Of a stretch of 64,000 bases of DNA, positions 20,177-28,322 are shown piece after piece (position 1 is the stretch's first letter; every line of letters starts with the position of its first letter). Source of the DNA: Ricordea florida (lineage: Eukaryota > Cnidaria > Anthozoa > Corallimorpharia > Ricordeidae); contig OX453284.1 of NCBI GenBank assembly GCA_949710005.1, forward strand, positions 1,930,001 to 1,994,000, read 5' to 3'. Under the pieces are notes generated by a model, which saw nothing but the letters and a program-made list of their open reading frames with translations, was not told the origin of the DNA and did not search any database. The position numbers and the translations under genes were made by a program.

Positions 20177-21412
20177 ATGTCACAAGCTATATCTGAAGAA
20201 ATTAACCCAAACAGGATTCCAAGAGAGCCACTCGGTTTGAAAGCGGAATCAACATTGAATAGAATTACACTAAATCCATCATCCGCTAATCCTGGAGAAA
20301 CACTATATATAAATATTCCAAAACTTACCGAGAATTTAGTTCTTGTACCTGGAAGTTTATCTCTACTATTTAACTTGACTGTTGATGGTCATGCTGATAA
20401 CACCCTCGTTAATAATGTAGGTAGTAACCTTGTATCCAGACTCAGGGTTCTTTTTGGTGGTGAAACACTACAGGATACTCAAAGATATGATCTATTTCAA
20501 ACATACCATGACTTATTCTTAACAGATGAAGATCGTCAGGATAGATTAAAACAAGGTATTTCTTCTGAAAACATGAGGAAGCTTAGGACAAATGCAGGTG
20601 ATAAGGTAGACACAGATGCTAAGGAAGTAGCTCTTGCAGTAGTACACAACACCAAGTACCATATCCCACTAAACCATCCTATTCTCAACGATCATGGGGT
20701 TTTCTACCCAAAGGCATTAGATCATCAACTAATCTTTGAGATTACACTAGCCCCAGTTTCTGATATTGTTGTTTATTCTGACACGACCAAGCCTCCAACT
20801 TACAAAATCACAAACCTTGAGTTGGAATATTCTTGCATATCAAGCGAATACTTAGCTCGTGAGGCACAGTCAGCTTATCAGGTTGGTAAAGGATTCTTTT
20901 ACGAGAATGTCACTCTACACAAAACTTTCACCATATCCAGAACTTCTGACAGCGTTATAAACCAGCATATTAATCTACCTAGAAGGTCAATGACAGGGAT
21001 ATTATGTTTGTTTACAATACCATACGGTGGAGGAGCACGAGATTCTGAGAATTTTTTCAATCCTGGTATCACCTCAATAAATATCGATGTTGATGGTATA
21101 CCAAACCGTATCTACTCTAAGGGAATGGTGCCGTCAGACCTCTGGGAGTCGGTAAAGAAACGTTTCGGAAGAGATGGTGTAAAGGAAAAGGATTTTTATT
21201 CTAATAAGTTTGCTCTGTGGATCGATTTGAGAACCCACCCTGATAATGGTATTCATGGAGGAGGCCTGGTCTTAAACAATACACGAGATGGTGTAAAAAT
21301 AGAAATTAAAAGAAATCTTAGTGGATCTGGTATTATGACCTGTTACATGTTTGTGGTAGCCGATGCGTTGATGGAGATAATGAATTCAAACTTAAGATCA
21401 ATCATGTATTAG
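20177..21412 (+). CDS. Capsid-like protein, probable major capsid protein (411 aa)
   Basis: Assigned from position between the integrase and the packaging ATPase and from a beta-rich, soluble sequence with few cysteines. Stretches such as LVPGSLSLLFNLTVDGHADN, KITNLELEYSCIS and GIMTCYMFVVADALMEIMNS fit alternating beta strands and loops of a jelly-roll capsid protein. No catalytic motif, TM segment or signal peptide is present. At 411 residues it is short for a typical Polinton double-jelly-roll protein, so a diverged or trimmed version, or a minor capsid protein, cannot be excluded without structure prediction. It is followed after 7 nt by the ATPase gene. Confidence 0.65.
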   Translation: MSQAISEEINPNRIPREPLGLKAESTLNRITLNPSSANPGETLYINIPKLTENLVLVPGSLSLLFNLTVDGHADNTLVNNVGSNLVSRLRVLFGGETLQDTQRYDLFQTYHDLFLTDEDRQDRLKQGISSENMRKLRTNAGDKVDTDAKEVALAVVHNTKYHIPLNHPILNDHGVFYPKALDHQLIFEITLAPVSDIVVYSDTTKPPTYKITNLELEYSCISSEYLAREAQSAYQVGKGFFYENVTLHKTFTISRTSDSVINQHINLPRRSMTGILCLFTIPYGGGARDSENFFNPGITSINIDVDGIPNRIYSKGMVPSDLWESVKKRFGRDGVKEKDFYSNKFALWIDLRTHPDNGIHGGGLVLNNTRDGVKIEIKRNLSGSGIMTCYMFVVADALMEIMNSNLRSIMY

Positions 21413-21419
21413 TTAAAAG

Positions 21420-22046
21420 ATGGAAGAATTACGAGATAAAGTTCCTTTTCATTGCATTATAACAGGTCCAACAAATTGTGGAAAGACAAAGTACATAATA
21501 GATCAGCTAAGAGGACCATTCCGAAAAGTGTTTGAATACATTGTTCTAATATGTCCGACTTTTTCTAAAAATAAAACCTATCATAAATTTGCTAACAGAG
21601 ATAAACGTTTCTTGGTATTATCACCAGATTCTAGTAACAGTGATGAGATTAACGAGTTATTAACTGATTGTCAAACTTTGTTCTCTGGTATAAATACACT
21701 AATAATTTTAGATGACTGTGCTGTATCGAAAGATCTAAAGAAACGCTCGAACAAGTTTATAGATCTAGCATTCTCTGGAAGACATCATGGATTATCAGTG
21801 TGGGTTCTCACTCAGCAATTAACATCCATAGCAAAACCATTCCGTGAAAATGTAGCTTGTGTGGTTACATTCCATAATCCATCACAAAAAGGTATGAAGA
21901 TTCTTTTCGAAGATTATGGAGGTGATTTAGAATCAGAAACTCGTAAAAAGTTTGTAGAAATGCTGAAAACCGAAAAATATTCGAGACTCTGTTTGTGTTT
22001 ACGTTATCCATTCCAATGTTATTTAGAGATTCCCGCGGTGATTTAA
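21420..22046 (+). CDS. A32-like DNA-packaging ATPase (208 aa)
   Basis: A P-loop NTPase expected to pump DNA into capsids. Walker A is GPTNCGKT at residues 16-23. Walker B is TLIILDDCAV near residue 95, followed by the helix KKRSNKFIDLAFSGRHHGLS and the sensor-like block VWVLTQQLTSI. This order and compact size fit the poxvirus-A32-like branch of FtsK/HerA packaging ATPases found in Polintons and related viruses. It starts 7 nt after the capsid-like gene with only a GTTAAAAG before the ATG, suggesting co-transcription with it. Confidence 0.9.
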   Translation: MEELRDKVPFHCIITGPTNCGKTKYIIDQLRGPFRKVFEYIVLICPTFSKNKTYHKFANRDKRFLVLSPDSSNSDEINELLTDCQTLFSGINTLIILDDCAVSKDLKKRSNKFIDLAFSGRHHGLSVWVLTQQLTSIAKPFRENVACVVTFHNPSQKGMKILFEDYGGDLESETRKKFVEMLKTEKYSRLCLCLRYPFQCYLEIPAVI

Positions 22047-22077
22047 AAGAATCTATGTATTATTAGAAAATTAAAAG

Positions 22078-22572
22078 ATGACAAGCGTTGAAGATTATAT
22101 GGAAGAACAACCAGAGGTAAAAGATGATGTAAAAGATGATGATATTGAAATAAAACAAGAATCACTAGCTATTCTCGCATCTCTTGGAACTACAAAGGAA
22201 TATTTAGGTGTTGATATGAGTCTGGGTGATATAAAGAAACTCGCGGTAAAAGATGTTGAAAAATATTATAATCGATACCAGACAGTATTAGGTAAGAAAA
22301 TTAGTGGTGGATTAGTGGATTCATCTCTTCAATTAGTTTCTCATGTCATTTCTTACATGGTTCCTGTGGATGATATAGAAGCGCTTTGTAAAGACTTGAA
22401 GAATGATGAGTTGGTTAATCGTGAACTTACAAACTTTGTAGGTCTCTTAGCATTAAAAGGTGGAAGATTGGTAGCACTTGCCAGCGGACTATTCCAGGTT
22501 GCTAAGCACATTAAAATCAACAAAATACAAGAAGTTTCAAACAAAACTGAGCAGGTCACTGAGCACAACTGA
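22078..22572 (+). CDS. Unrecognised Polinton protein (164 aa)
   Basis: Acidic N-terminus (MTSVEDYMEEQPEVKDDVKD), then a mostly helical segment with mixed hydrophobic faces (VDSSLQLVSHVISYMVPVDD and ELTNFVGLLALKGGRLVALA). There is no clear TM segment and no catalytic motif. It is preceded by ATTTAAAAGA at 22041-22050 and directly abutted by the TTTAAAG motif of the next gene. A structural or scaffold role is possible but not shown. Confidence 0.75.
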   Translation: MTSVEDYMEEQPEVKDDVKDDDIEIKQESLAILASLGTTKEYLGVDMSLGDIKKLAVKDVEKYYNRYQTVLGKKISGGLVDSSLQLVSHVISYMVPVDDIEALCKDLKNDELVNRELTNFVGLLALKGGRLVALASGLFQVAKHIKINKIQEVSNKTEQVTEHN

Positions 22573-22603
22573 TTTAAAGATTCTTTACTTTGTGAAATAA
22601 ATA

Positions 22604-23008
22604 ATGTCTGATCAAGTTGAACAAATTACAATGGATCCCATACCCGAAAAGAAAGATACTAAAAAGAAAGAGAAAGATCCTAAAAAAGTTGCAGCTGGTA
22701 AGAAATTAGCAGAATATAACAAAAAAGCTAAAGAAGCGTTAGCTAGGGAAATGAAACGTGAAAAGGAACAGGAAGAAAATTCTAATGAAGAAGAAGAAAC
22801 CACAAAAGCATGGATTCCAGAGCTATCTTTTACTACTGTGTTATCTATTGTTGGAATAGGTTTTACTGCAGTTGACATGTTTATGAGATATTACAAAAAC
22901 AGAATAGTAGATTTATCTCACGCTCCGACCAAAGTTCCACCATCAAATATTCCCACCCAACCCTCCCAACCACCACCTCAACCAACTCCGAAAATAGCAA
23001 TGATATGA
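22604..23008 (+). CDS. Lys/Glu-rich single-TM Polinton protein (134 aa)
   Basis: A highly charged N-terminal half (runs such as KKDTKKKEKDPKKV and KREKEQEENSNEEEE) is followed by a predicted membrane segment (TVLSIVGIGFTAVDMFM) and a Pro-rich tail (PPSNIPTQPSQPPPQP). The layout resembles a membrane-anchored virion protein. No family is recognised. A TTTAAAG motif lies at 22573-22579, immediately after the preceding stop codon. Confidence 0.75.
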   Translation: MSDQVEQITMDPIPEKKDTKKKEKDPKKVAAGKKLAEYNKKAKEALAREMKREKEQEENSNEEEETTKAWIPELSFTTVLSIVGIGFTAVDMFMRYYKNRIVDLSHAPTKVPPSNIPTQPSQPPPQPTPKIAMI

Positions 23009-23049
23009 GGAAAGTAGTTTAAAGGTTTTCTATATCATCAATAAAAATC

Positions 23050-23268
23050 ATGTCAACTGAAAACAAACTTGTGAAAACTGTTACTGATTCAGCAGTCCTT
23101 ATCGGATTAGCAGCTGGAGTTGGATATGTAGCTAAAAAGGCTCTGAAAGAATCATTTATGAACGATCCCTCCTCAAGTATTACAAACTATGCTAAATGGG
23201 TCGCTGTCCTATCCGGTAGTATGTACCTAAAAACATATTTAGAGGATCAAAAGATTTTACCAAATTAA
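23050..23268 (+). CDS. Small hydrophobic Polinton protein (72 aa)
   Basis: Two hydrophobic stretches are visible: SAVLIGLAAGVGYVAKKA and YAKWVAVLSGSMYLKTYL. This suggests a small two-pass or hairpin membrane protein. The TTTAAAG motif at 23018-23024 lies 25 nt before the ATG. Function unknown. Confidence 0.7.
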   Translation: MSTENKLVKTVTDSAVLIGLAAGVGYVAKKALKESFMNDPSSSITNYAKWVAVLSGSMYLKTYLEDQKILPN

Positions 23269-23274
23269 AGATTT

Positions 23275-23667
23275 ATGGCAGCAATAGCAATGATGGTTGG
23301 TGGAGCTATTTTGAATGCTACTACCTTTGTTGGTGGATCATATCTTGCAAAATATCTCTCAGGTGATAAAACAGATTCAGAGCGAATACGACACGATAAG
23401 GCATTAGAAAAATATCAAAAAGATTATGCTACATACCAGGAAAAGAGACAGAATCTCATTGATTGGTACTCTCAACAGCGAGATGCTAAACATATAGCTT
23501 CACAAAATATTTCGAATACCGATGAAGCTTTGAAATTTTATAGTCAGACACATGAACCAAAATTCTCTGATTATTATAGACCTAGTGACAATCAAAAGAT
23601 GGGGGAGATGGTATATGTAGGTGGTGGTATGCTGGCATTGGGTTATATGGTTAGTAAATTATTTTAG
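23275..23667 (+). CDS. Small membrane-associated Polinton protein (130 aa)
   Basis: An N-terminal hydrophobic segment (AIAMMVGGAILNATTFVGGS) and a C-terminal one (MVYVGGGMLALGYMVSKLF) flank a charged, tyrosine-rich middle (EKYQKDYATYQEKRQNLIDW). It begins only 6 nt after the preceding stop, with an AATTAAAGATTT variant of the common motif just before the ATG. Function unknown. Confidence 0.7.
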   Translation: MAAIAMMVGGAILNATTFVGGSYLAKYLSGDKTDSERIRHDKALEKYQKDYATYQEKRQNLIDWYSQQRDAKHIASQNISNTDEALKFYSQTHEPKFSDYYRPSDNQKMGEMVYVGGGMLALGYMVSKLF

Positions 23668-23701
23668 GTAAGTGTGTGAGCAGTTTAAAGATTTCTTACT
23701 G

Positions 23702-24688
23702 ATGAGTAAAAAATCAAATATGGCGACTGCTTATCCTGAAGAAGATAACGATCCTTTCGGGTTGGGTAGAGAAAACAAACAAGAAGATCCTGATGATTTT
23801 GATGAAAATAGCAAACTACTTGGTAGACAGGTCTCAGCAGACAATGTCCTAAAAACATCCACGACTAAGGGTGCAAGACGTAAAACCAAATCAGGATATG
23901 AACAATTACCACGTGAAGAGATAGAAATGGATTATATGGAAGAAATCAAAGAAGAAATCTGGACTAAGATTGTAAGTGAATTCCCAAATGCCGAACCTAA
24001 GTTTATTTTCAGATATGATAAATGGAATAGAATCGAAGTTAAAATTATTGGTAAAGATCCAGAAAGAAATGCGTGGCATAAATTATTCAATGCATATGGT
24101 GATGTGAATGATAAGTTACCCAAAACAATTATAAAATATCTAGGCCCAAGAGCAGAAAAAGTTGTTGAAGATATTGATCGTGAGATAACCAAGAGAAAAG
24201 AATCACTAAACAAAAAGAAGGAGGAACTAAAATTCCACGAGGAAAAACAGCCGAATACCCCAGAGGAACGTAATCGAATGGAGACTCTAAAGAGAGAAAT
24301 TCCTGAGGAAGAGAATGAGATATCTAACCGGGAGCGTGAGAAAGAGAGAATACAGGATGGAATGTCATTACGTGATCGTGTGAAGGCTATCTTCAAAAAG
24401 TATGGTTTTACAGTCTTTGCTGTTGTGAGTGCTGTAGGTGTAGTCATTGGTGTTATCGTTTCTAATCTTTCTAAAGGTCTAACCAAATTGGGTAAAGGTG
24501 TTGGTAATGGGTTGAAAACTATTGGTAAGAAACTCGGTGAAATATTGCCTGGAATGGTTGGAGCTATCGTAAGCTTTCTTTTCAAAACAGCGGGTGAGGT
24601 TATTGGATTTTTAGGTAAGAACGCTTGGCTGCTGATAGTGGCTGTAGTTCTATATTTTGTGGAACAGTTTAAAAAGAAGAGGCGCTAA
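23702..24688 (+). CDS. Coiled-coil protein with C-terminal membrane segments (328 aa)
   Basis: The start is placed at ATG 23702. The longer in-frame version begins with a GTG codon (23672) before the TTTAAAG motif at 23684-23690, and a non-ATG start is unlikely here. The N-terminus is acidic and polar. Residues about 160-220 form a Lys/Glu-rich coiled coil (KRKESLNKKKEELKFHEEKQ). The C-terminal third alternates hydrophobic helices with a glycine-rich amphipathic repeat (FAVVSAVGVVIGVIVSNLSK, GKGVGNGLKTIGKKLGE, AWLLIVAVVLYFVEQF) and ends in KKKRR. It is a candidate virion membrane or membrane-perturbing protein, by appearance only. Confidence 0.75.
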   Translation: MSKKSNMATAYPEEDNDPFGLGRENKQEDPDDFDENSKLLGRQVSADNVLKTSTTKGARRKTKSGYEQLPREEIEMDYMEEIKEEIWTKIVSEFPNAEPKFIFRYDKWNRIEVKIIGKDPERNAWHKLFNAYGDVNDKLPKTIIKYLGPRAEKVVEDIDREITKRKESLNKKKEELKFHEEKQPNTPEERNRMETLKREIPEEENEISNREREKERIQDGMSLRDRVKAIFKKYGFTVFAVVSAVGVVIGVIVSNLSKGLTKLGKGVGNGLKTIGKKLGEILPGMVGAIVSFLFKTAGEVIGFLGKNAWLLIVAVVLYFVEQFKKKRR

Positions 24689-24702
24689 GTAAAAAAAAAA
24701 AC

Positions 24703-25089
24703 ATGAAGAATGATACAATTTTTCTATATATCACTATGCTAACTCCTGAAACAAGAATTTATCTGGATCCACCCTTAACCAATGTAAAAGAGATAGAATT
24801 GATATTTATCTACACGAATATAGCGAGGTATGACTCACCTTTCTACTTAATGTGTGATCTTATAGATTCAAAGTCTTCATATTCCAATATAATCCCCAGC
24901 GGTGAAAATATAGAACTTAAACCCTCACAACTACTATCTGTTATTCCATCTCCAAATAATACTTGTTTAAGAGTTCCAAAAAACAAAAATCCAGTCAACT
25001 ACTTTACTTTATTGCTTTTAGATGAAAATGGAAAAAAGGTTGACTTGAATAACAAACCTGTTCGAATTTATTTAAAGATATCGTGTTGA
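24703..25089 (+). CDS. Short paralogue of the broken 27.6-29.1-kb gene (128 aa)
   Basis: It begins with TPETRIYLDPPLTNVKEIEL, matching ESETRVYLDPPLENLREIQL of the gene at 27622. Its C-terminal part (LMCDLIDSKSSY, LKPSQLLSVIPS) matches LMCSIVDNKSSY and LSPSHLLANIPS of the fragment at 28523-29077. The middle of the longer gene is absent here, so it is a deletion derivative or a naturally short paralogue. Beta-rich and soluble; a fibre or spike-like surface role is a guess from copy-number variation, not from motifs. Confidence 0.7.
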   Translation: MKNDTIFLYITMLTPETRIYLDPPLTNVKEIELIFIYTNIARYDSPFYLMCDLIDSKSSYSNIIPSGENIELKPSQLLSVIPSPNNTCLRVPKNKNPVNYFTLLLLDENGKKVDLNNKPVRIYLKISC

Positions 25090-25099
25090 TCAGTAAAAT

Positions 25100-25696
25100 A
25101 TGGAAGACTACAATAGAATTTATCCACAATTACCTATGAATGGTGATCCAAATAATTTCAGACTACAAAAGTCATGTGAAGTACTACAAAATCTTGAGAA
25201 GGAAATTAAACATTATGAGGATGTTAGGAAAAAATACAATAGAGCTAGGGGCATATTTACAAAAATCAGTGTTGGTAGTGGGGTGTTTTCAGTTATTTTA
25301 TCTGCAAGTGGACTTGGAACCTCCCTTACTGGTTTTGGTGCTGCTGTTGGTATCCCATTAGGAGCGGTGGGAGGTATTTGTGGGGGAATATCGGTTGGAT
25401 TCGGTGCGGCTTCTAAACGACTTTCCCATAAAGTTAGTAAACATGAACAGACAGTTTCTCTGGCAAAAGCAAAAGTAAATACCATTCACGACTTGGTTTC
25501 AAAGGCACTGAAAGATAACGCCATATCCGACCAAGAATTTTCGTTAATTTTATCAGAGGTGGACAAGTTTGAAAAACTAAAACTCGAAATCCGTCAAAAA
25601 AACAGGAAAGATACAGAAAAAAACTTAAATATGAATCAGATAAGAACAGAGGTTCGAGCGGAAATATTAAAGGAGTTAACAGCTCCCGTACGTTGA
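25100..25696 (+). CDS. Coiled-coil protein with central glycine-rich hydrophobic segment (198 aa)
   Basis: Two helical charged regions (LQNLEKEIKHYEDVRKKYN and SEVDKFEKLKLEIRQKN) flank a long Gly/Ala/Ser hydrophobic block beginning GSGVFSVILSASGLGTSLTG and continuing to about residue 107. The block is long enough for one or two membrane spans or a fusion-peptide-like hairpin. TTTAAAG at 25071-25077 lies inside the 3' end of the preceding gene. Function unknown. Confidence 0.72.
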   Translation: MEDYNRIYPQLPMNGDPNNFRLQKSCEVLQNLEKEIKHYEDVRKKYNRARGIFTKISVGSGVFSVILSASGLGTSLTGFGAAVGIPLGAVGGICGGISVGFGAASKRLSHKVSKHEQTVSLAKAKVNTIHDLVSKALKDNAISDQEFSLILSEVDKFEKLKLEIRQKNRKDTEKNLNMNQIRTEVRAEILKELTAPVR

Positions 25697-25698
25697 AA

Positions 25699-25764
25699 AT
25701 GTCATTTGAGAGAACTTCTGTAGGATGGAATTATGAGGTTGGTATTAGAAAAGAACGGTGTTGA
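25699..25764 (+). CDS. Possible 21-codon mini-ORF
   Basis: ATG at 25699, 2 nt after the previous stop, encodes 21 residues (MSFERTSVGWNYEVGIRKER). Its stop runs into a TTTAAAAG motif, the same stop-next-to-motif arrangement seen at 22572. It could be chance in a 103-bp gap. Confidence 0.2.
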   Translation: MSFERTSVGWNYEVGIRKERC

Positions 25765-25799
25765 TTTAAAAGCATCCTATTATCAACGTAAATAATAAG

Positions 25800-27350
25800 A
25801 TGGGCTTACTAAATGATTTCAGAAATAGATATCCAAAGGCTAATCAAGGTCAATTCGTATTTGTAGCTGATCAATATGGTGGTTACATTAAGTGGAAAGT
25901 GAATGATACAACAATCATGTCTTATGATGACCCCACTGGAAAAACATGGACTGATGACCTATCACCCCGTTTGAAAAGACTTTTATGGAAAGATTTAGGA
26001 TTGAATGATGATGAATTGAGTTCATTCCCAAAGAGTTTAACTATAACCAATCGATCTTACCCAATACCAGCAATTGATTTTGATGACTTTACAAGTAATA
26101 TTACAAAAATGCTAACCTCACTGGATATATACGTGTCAAATACTAAGAAATTCACAGCAAAGATGAGAAACATATTTACATCCCAAGTTGTAACTTTCAA
26201 GTTTGGTAAACAGAGTAGAAAATGGTTGAACGCACCCGATATGAATTATTGGCCACAACAACTTAACTTTGCAGTTTGGTGTGCGACCTCTGGTTGTGGT
26301 ATAAGTCCTTTTGAGAGTCTAAATTATCCTAAAGTAGTGAGTAGCTTCATTAAGTTTCATGTATATTTCACAATAAGAAGAATATTATATGAATTGAGTC
26401 TTCCCTTACCTGAGGAGCAACCTTTTGTAATAAATAATAATCCCTATAGTAAAGTAGCATATCAACGATTGTGTGCAGAATTTAGCATATCAAAAAACTC
26501 AGACTTTAGATGGAAAGGTGGTAGAAACGGAGGATTGGGTGATATATTTATTGATTATGGTGCAGGGTACAATGGAAGAGGTGGAGGAAATCAAAATGTT
26601 CATATAGTAAGGAATTACGATAATGAAGCTGATCAGTGGCCTGGTGAAGGTGGTAAATTTGTTGATGAAGGAGGTAAGAAGGAAAAGGGTGACCTAATCT
26701 CATTCATCCGTAATGATGATTTTGCTGATTTCAAATATGCTTGGTTTATCCCAACAAGTGGTCATGGACTCACTAAAGCTGGACTTGGTAGATTGAATCG
26801 ATCTGTTGAAGCTTTTGTTTACTGTATATTAGGAGCGCAAGTCAACACTAGAAACTCAATTTACGGTAATGGTGGTGGAGCGACTGAGACTCAACAAGAA
26901 TTCTTATCTTTATTTGAGAGTAGTGTTATTGAAAATGACATTTCTAGTTCTATCCAAAGGTATCAATTAGCTATACAGGAAGCGAAATTACGGCTTGATT
27001 TAGCTATTGCTCCTGGTGTATGGCTAATGCCTAGTAATATGATAATCAATACAGAGAGCGTGACTGGTTTTAATAATAAACTTATGAAAGCGAGTAATGA
27101 TATGAATTTTGGAGTGAACAATTCCCTAAACACTGAACCAAAACAGGTTGGAATAAGTCATAACATGGGATCTTCAAAGGTAAAGTTACCACATAGAACT
27201 GAAACGAAACCAAAACCCTCAATTAAAACAGACTCAACACAAACATACTCAACGAAACACGAAAATAATATTGACTCAACGCAGCATGAAAAGAATATAT
27301 TAGCATTTATAGTTGTCGCTGGTGGATTAGCGTGGTATCTATTTCGGTAG
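25800..27350 (+). CDS. 516-aa tail-anchored Polinton protein, family unknown
   Basis: The largest late-region ORF. It opens with MGLLNDFRNRYPKANQG, has a tryptophan-rich middle (QSRKWLNAPDMNYWPQQLNF), a Gly/Asn-rich segment (DYGAGYNGRGGGNQNV), then a helical region and a Ser/Thr/Lys-rich linker. It ends in one hydrophobic segment (ILAFIVVAGGLAWYLFR) typical of a tail anchor. The N-terminal MG could allow myristoylation. There are no enzymatic motifs. Its size and anchoring make it a candidate minor capsid or virion-membrane protein. TTTAAAAG lies at 25765-25772. Confidence 0.8.
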   Translation: MGLLNDFRNRYPKANQGQFVFVADQYGGYIKWKVNDTTIMSYDDPTGKTWTDDLSPRLKRLLWKDLGLNDDELSSFPKSLTITNRSYPIPAIDFDDFTSNITKMLTSLDIYVSNTKKFTAKMRNIFTSQVVTFKFGKQSRKWLNAPDMNYWPQQLNFAVWCATSGCGISPFESLNYPKVVSSFIKFHVYFTIRRILYELSLPLPEEQPFVINNNPYSKVAYQRLCAEFSISKNSDFRWKGGRNGGLGDIFIDYGAGYNGRGGGNQNVHIVRNYDNEADQWPGEGGKFVDEGGKKEKGDLISFIRNDDFADFKYAWFIPTSGHGLTKAGLGRLNRSVEAFVYCILGAQVNTRNSIYGNGGGATETQQEFLSLFESSVIENDISSSIQRYQLAIQEAKLRLDLAIAPGVWLMPSNMIINTESVTGFNNKLMKASNDMNFGVNNSLNTEPKQVGISHNMGSSKVKLPHRTETKPKPSIKTDSTQTYSTKHENNIDSTQHEKNILAFIVVAGGLAWYLFR

Positions 27351-27621
27351 TTCATGAGTATTTCACGTGATTATGATTGTGTGTAAATTAATGCTCACGT
27401 GTAGAACAATAGATTACATACTTTTACGACATAGCAACAAGCAAGTTGGAAAGTGGATTTGAAGTTGAAAAGTAGATTTTATGTTTACTTTAAAAAGGCT
27501 GGTTTCTAACGTCGCTCAGGAATGTGATTACGTCAATGCAAATTTTGTTTTTGTTAAGGATCGATTCCTCTCAGATGGTGATTATAGAAATTTAAAGGTG
27601 AATATGTAGTGATCAAACAAA
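27351..27621. other. Polinton intergenic spacer
   Basis: A 271-bp non-coding gap before the broken gene. It holds the TTTAAAG motif at 27591-27597; nothing else was recognised. Confidence 0.4.
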
Positions 27622-27754
27622 ATGTTGAGCATTACCATGTACGAGTCTGAAACTAGGGTGTATTTGGATCCTCCACTGGAAAATCTTCGGGAGATACAAC
27701 TCCTGGGACGATTTTTTTTGAAAAATAAACTAGTGAGCAGCACTCTGCGAACTG

Positions 27755-27827
27755 GTTTTGTAAAACTGATTTATTCTCCTACGCGTTTCGTCCGACTGTC
27801 GCGGACTTCTTCAGGGAGTTTTACAAA
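27755..27827 (-). ncRNA. Hammerhead-ribozyme-like motif, left arm
   Basis: This is the mirror copy of the right-arm motif within the palindrome, encoded on the minus strand with the same core, stem II and stem I pairings. Confidence 0.62.
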
Positions 27828-28207
27828 TGAGAGTTACAAGCTTGTATTTATACATAGTGTGAGCCGCTAAAGTACTTTTACAGATTTGTAGCGGATTCAC
27901 GTACAGGAAACAAGCTAAATTTTCACGCAGGGCGTGACTAAGGTGTAGCATACGTGTGACATATTTCTGTCATGACGTATGCGTGACATATTTATTTTTG
28001 GGGACCACAGATTTAGTACTAAATCTGTGGTCCCCAAAAATAAATATGTCACGCATACGTCATGACAGAAATATGTCACACGTATGCTACACCTTAGTCA
28101 CGCCCTGCGTGAAAATTTAGCTTGTTTCCTGTACGTGAATCCGCTACAAATCTGTAAAAGTACTTTAGCGGCTCACACTATGTATAAATACAAGCTTGTA
28201 ACTCTCA

Positions 28208-28280
28208 TTTGTAAAACTCCCTGAAGAAGTCCGCGACAGTCGGACGAAACGCGTAGGAGAATAAATCAGTTTTACAAAAC
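28208..28280 (+). ncRNA. Hammerhead-ribozyme-like motif, right arm
   Basis: The core CTGAAGA (28221-28227) fits CUGANGA. Stem II is GTCCG/CGGAC closed by CGACAGT. The GAAA box is 28246-28249. The remainder, CGCGTA, gives a minimal stem III and a GUA cleavage triplet (28253-28255). Stem I pairs CTCC (28217-28220) with GGAG (28256-28259), and beyond an internal loop TTTGTAAAAC pairs with GTTTTACAAA. This is the minimal type I layout known from Penelope-like elements. Activity is not shown, and the very short stem III may make it weak or dimer-dependent. Confidence 0.65.
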
Positions 28281-28322
28281 CAGTTCGCAGAGTGCTGCTC
28301 ACTAGTTTATTTTTCAAAAAAA

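Larger units (their letters stand above)
20141..27598 (+). promoter_or_regulatory. Recurring TTTAAAG motif upstream of Polinton genes
   Basis: Instances, each shortly before an ORF: 20142-20148 (between the divergent integrase and capsid-like genes), 22042-22049 (TTTAAAAG), 22573-22579, 23018-23024, 23684-23690, 25071-25077, 25765-25772 (TTTAAAAG) and 27591-27597, plus a variant at 23263-23270 and the terminal-repeat copies. The core is often followed by ATT or GTT. The spacing and repetition argue for a promoter or transcription-start element recognised by the host or by a viral factor. The core is AT-rich, so chance must be tested. Confidence 0.5.
27713..28322. mobile_element. 610-bp palindromic Penelope/retrozyme-like insertion
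   Basis: Two arms of about 305 bp (27713-28017 and 28018-28322) are reverse complements with no spacer, meeting at AGTACT. Wherever compared, pairing is perfect, failing only beyond the T/A run at the outer ends. Each arm carries a hammerhead-like motif (28208-28280 on plus; 27755-27827 on minus). Hammerhead motifs in terminal repeats are known in Penelope-like elements and in non-autonomous retrozymes, hence the assignment. There is no reverse transcriptase. Confidence 0.8.

Noticed and set aside
23672-23701. Upstream start for the 23.7-kb Polinton gene
   Set aside because: It requires a GTG start located before the TTTAAAG motif; ATG 23702 fits better.
23932-24585. 217-codon minus-strand ORF
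   Set aside because: Antisense of the 23702-24688 coiled-coil gene; Ser/Phe-rich composition typical of shadow frames.
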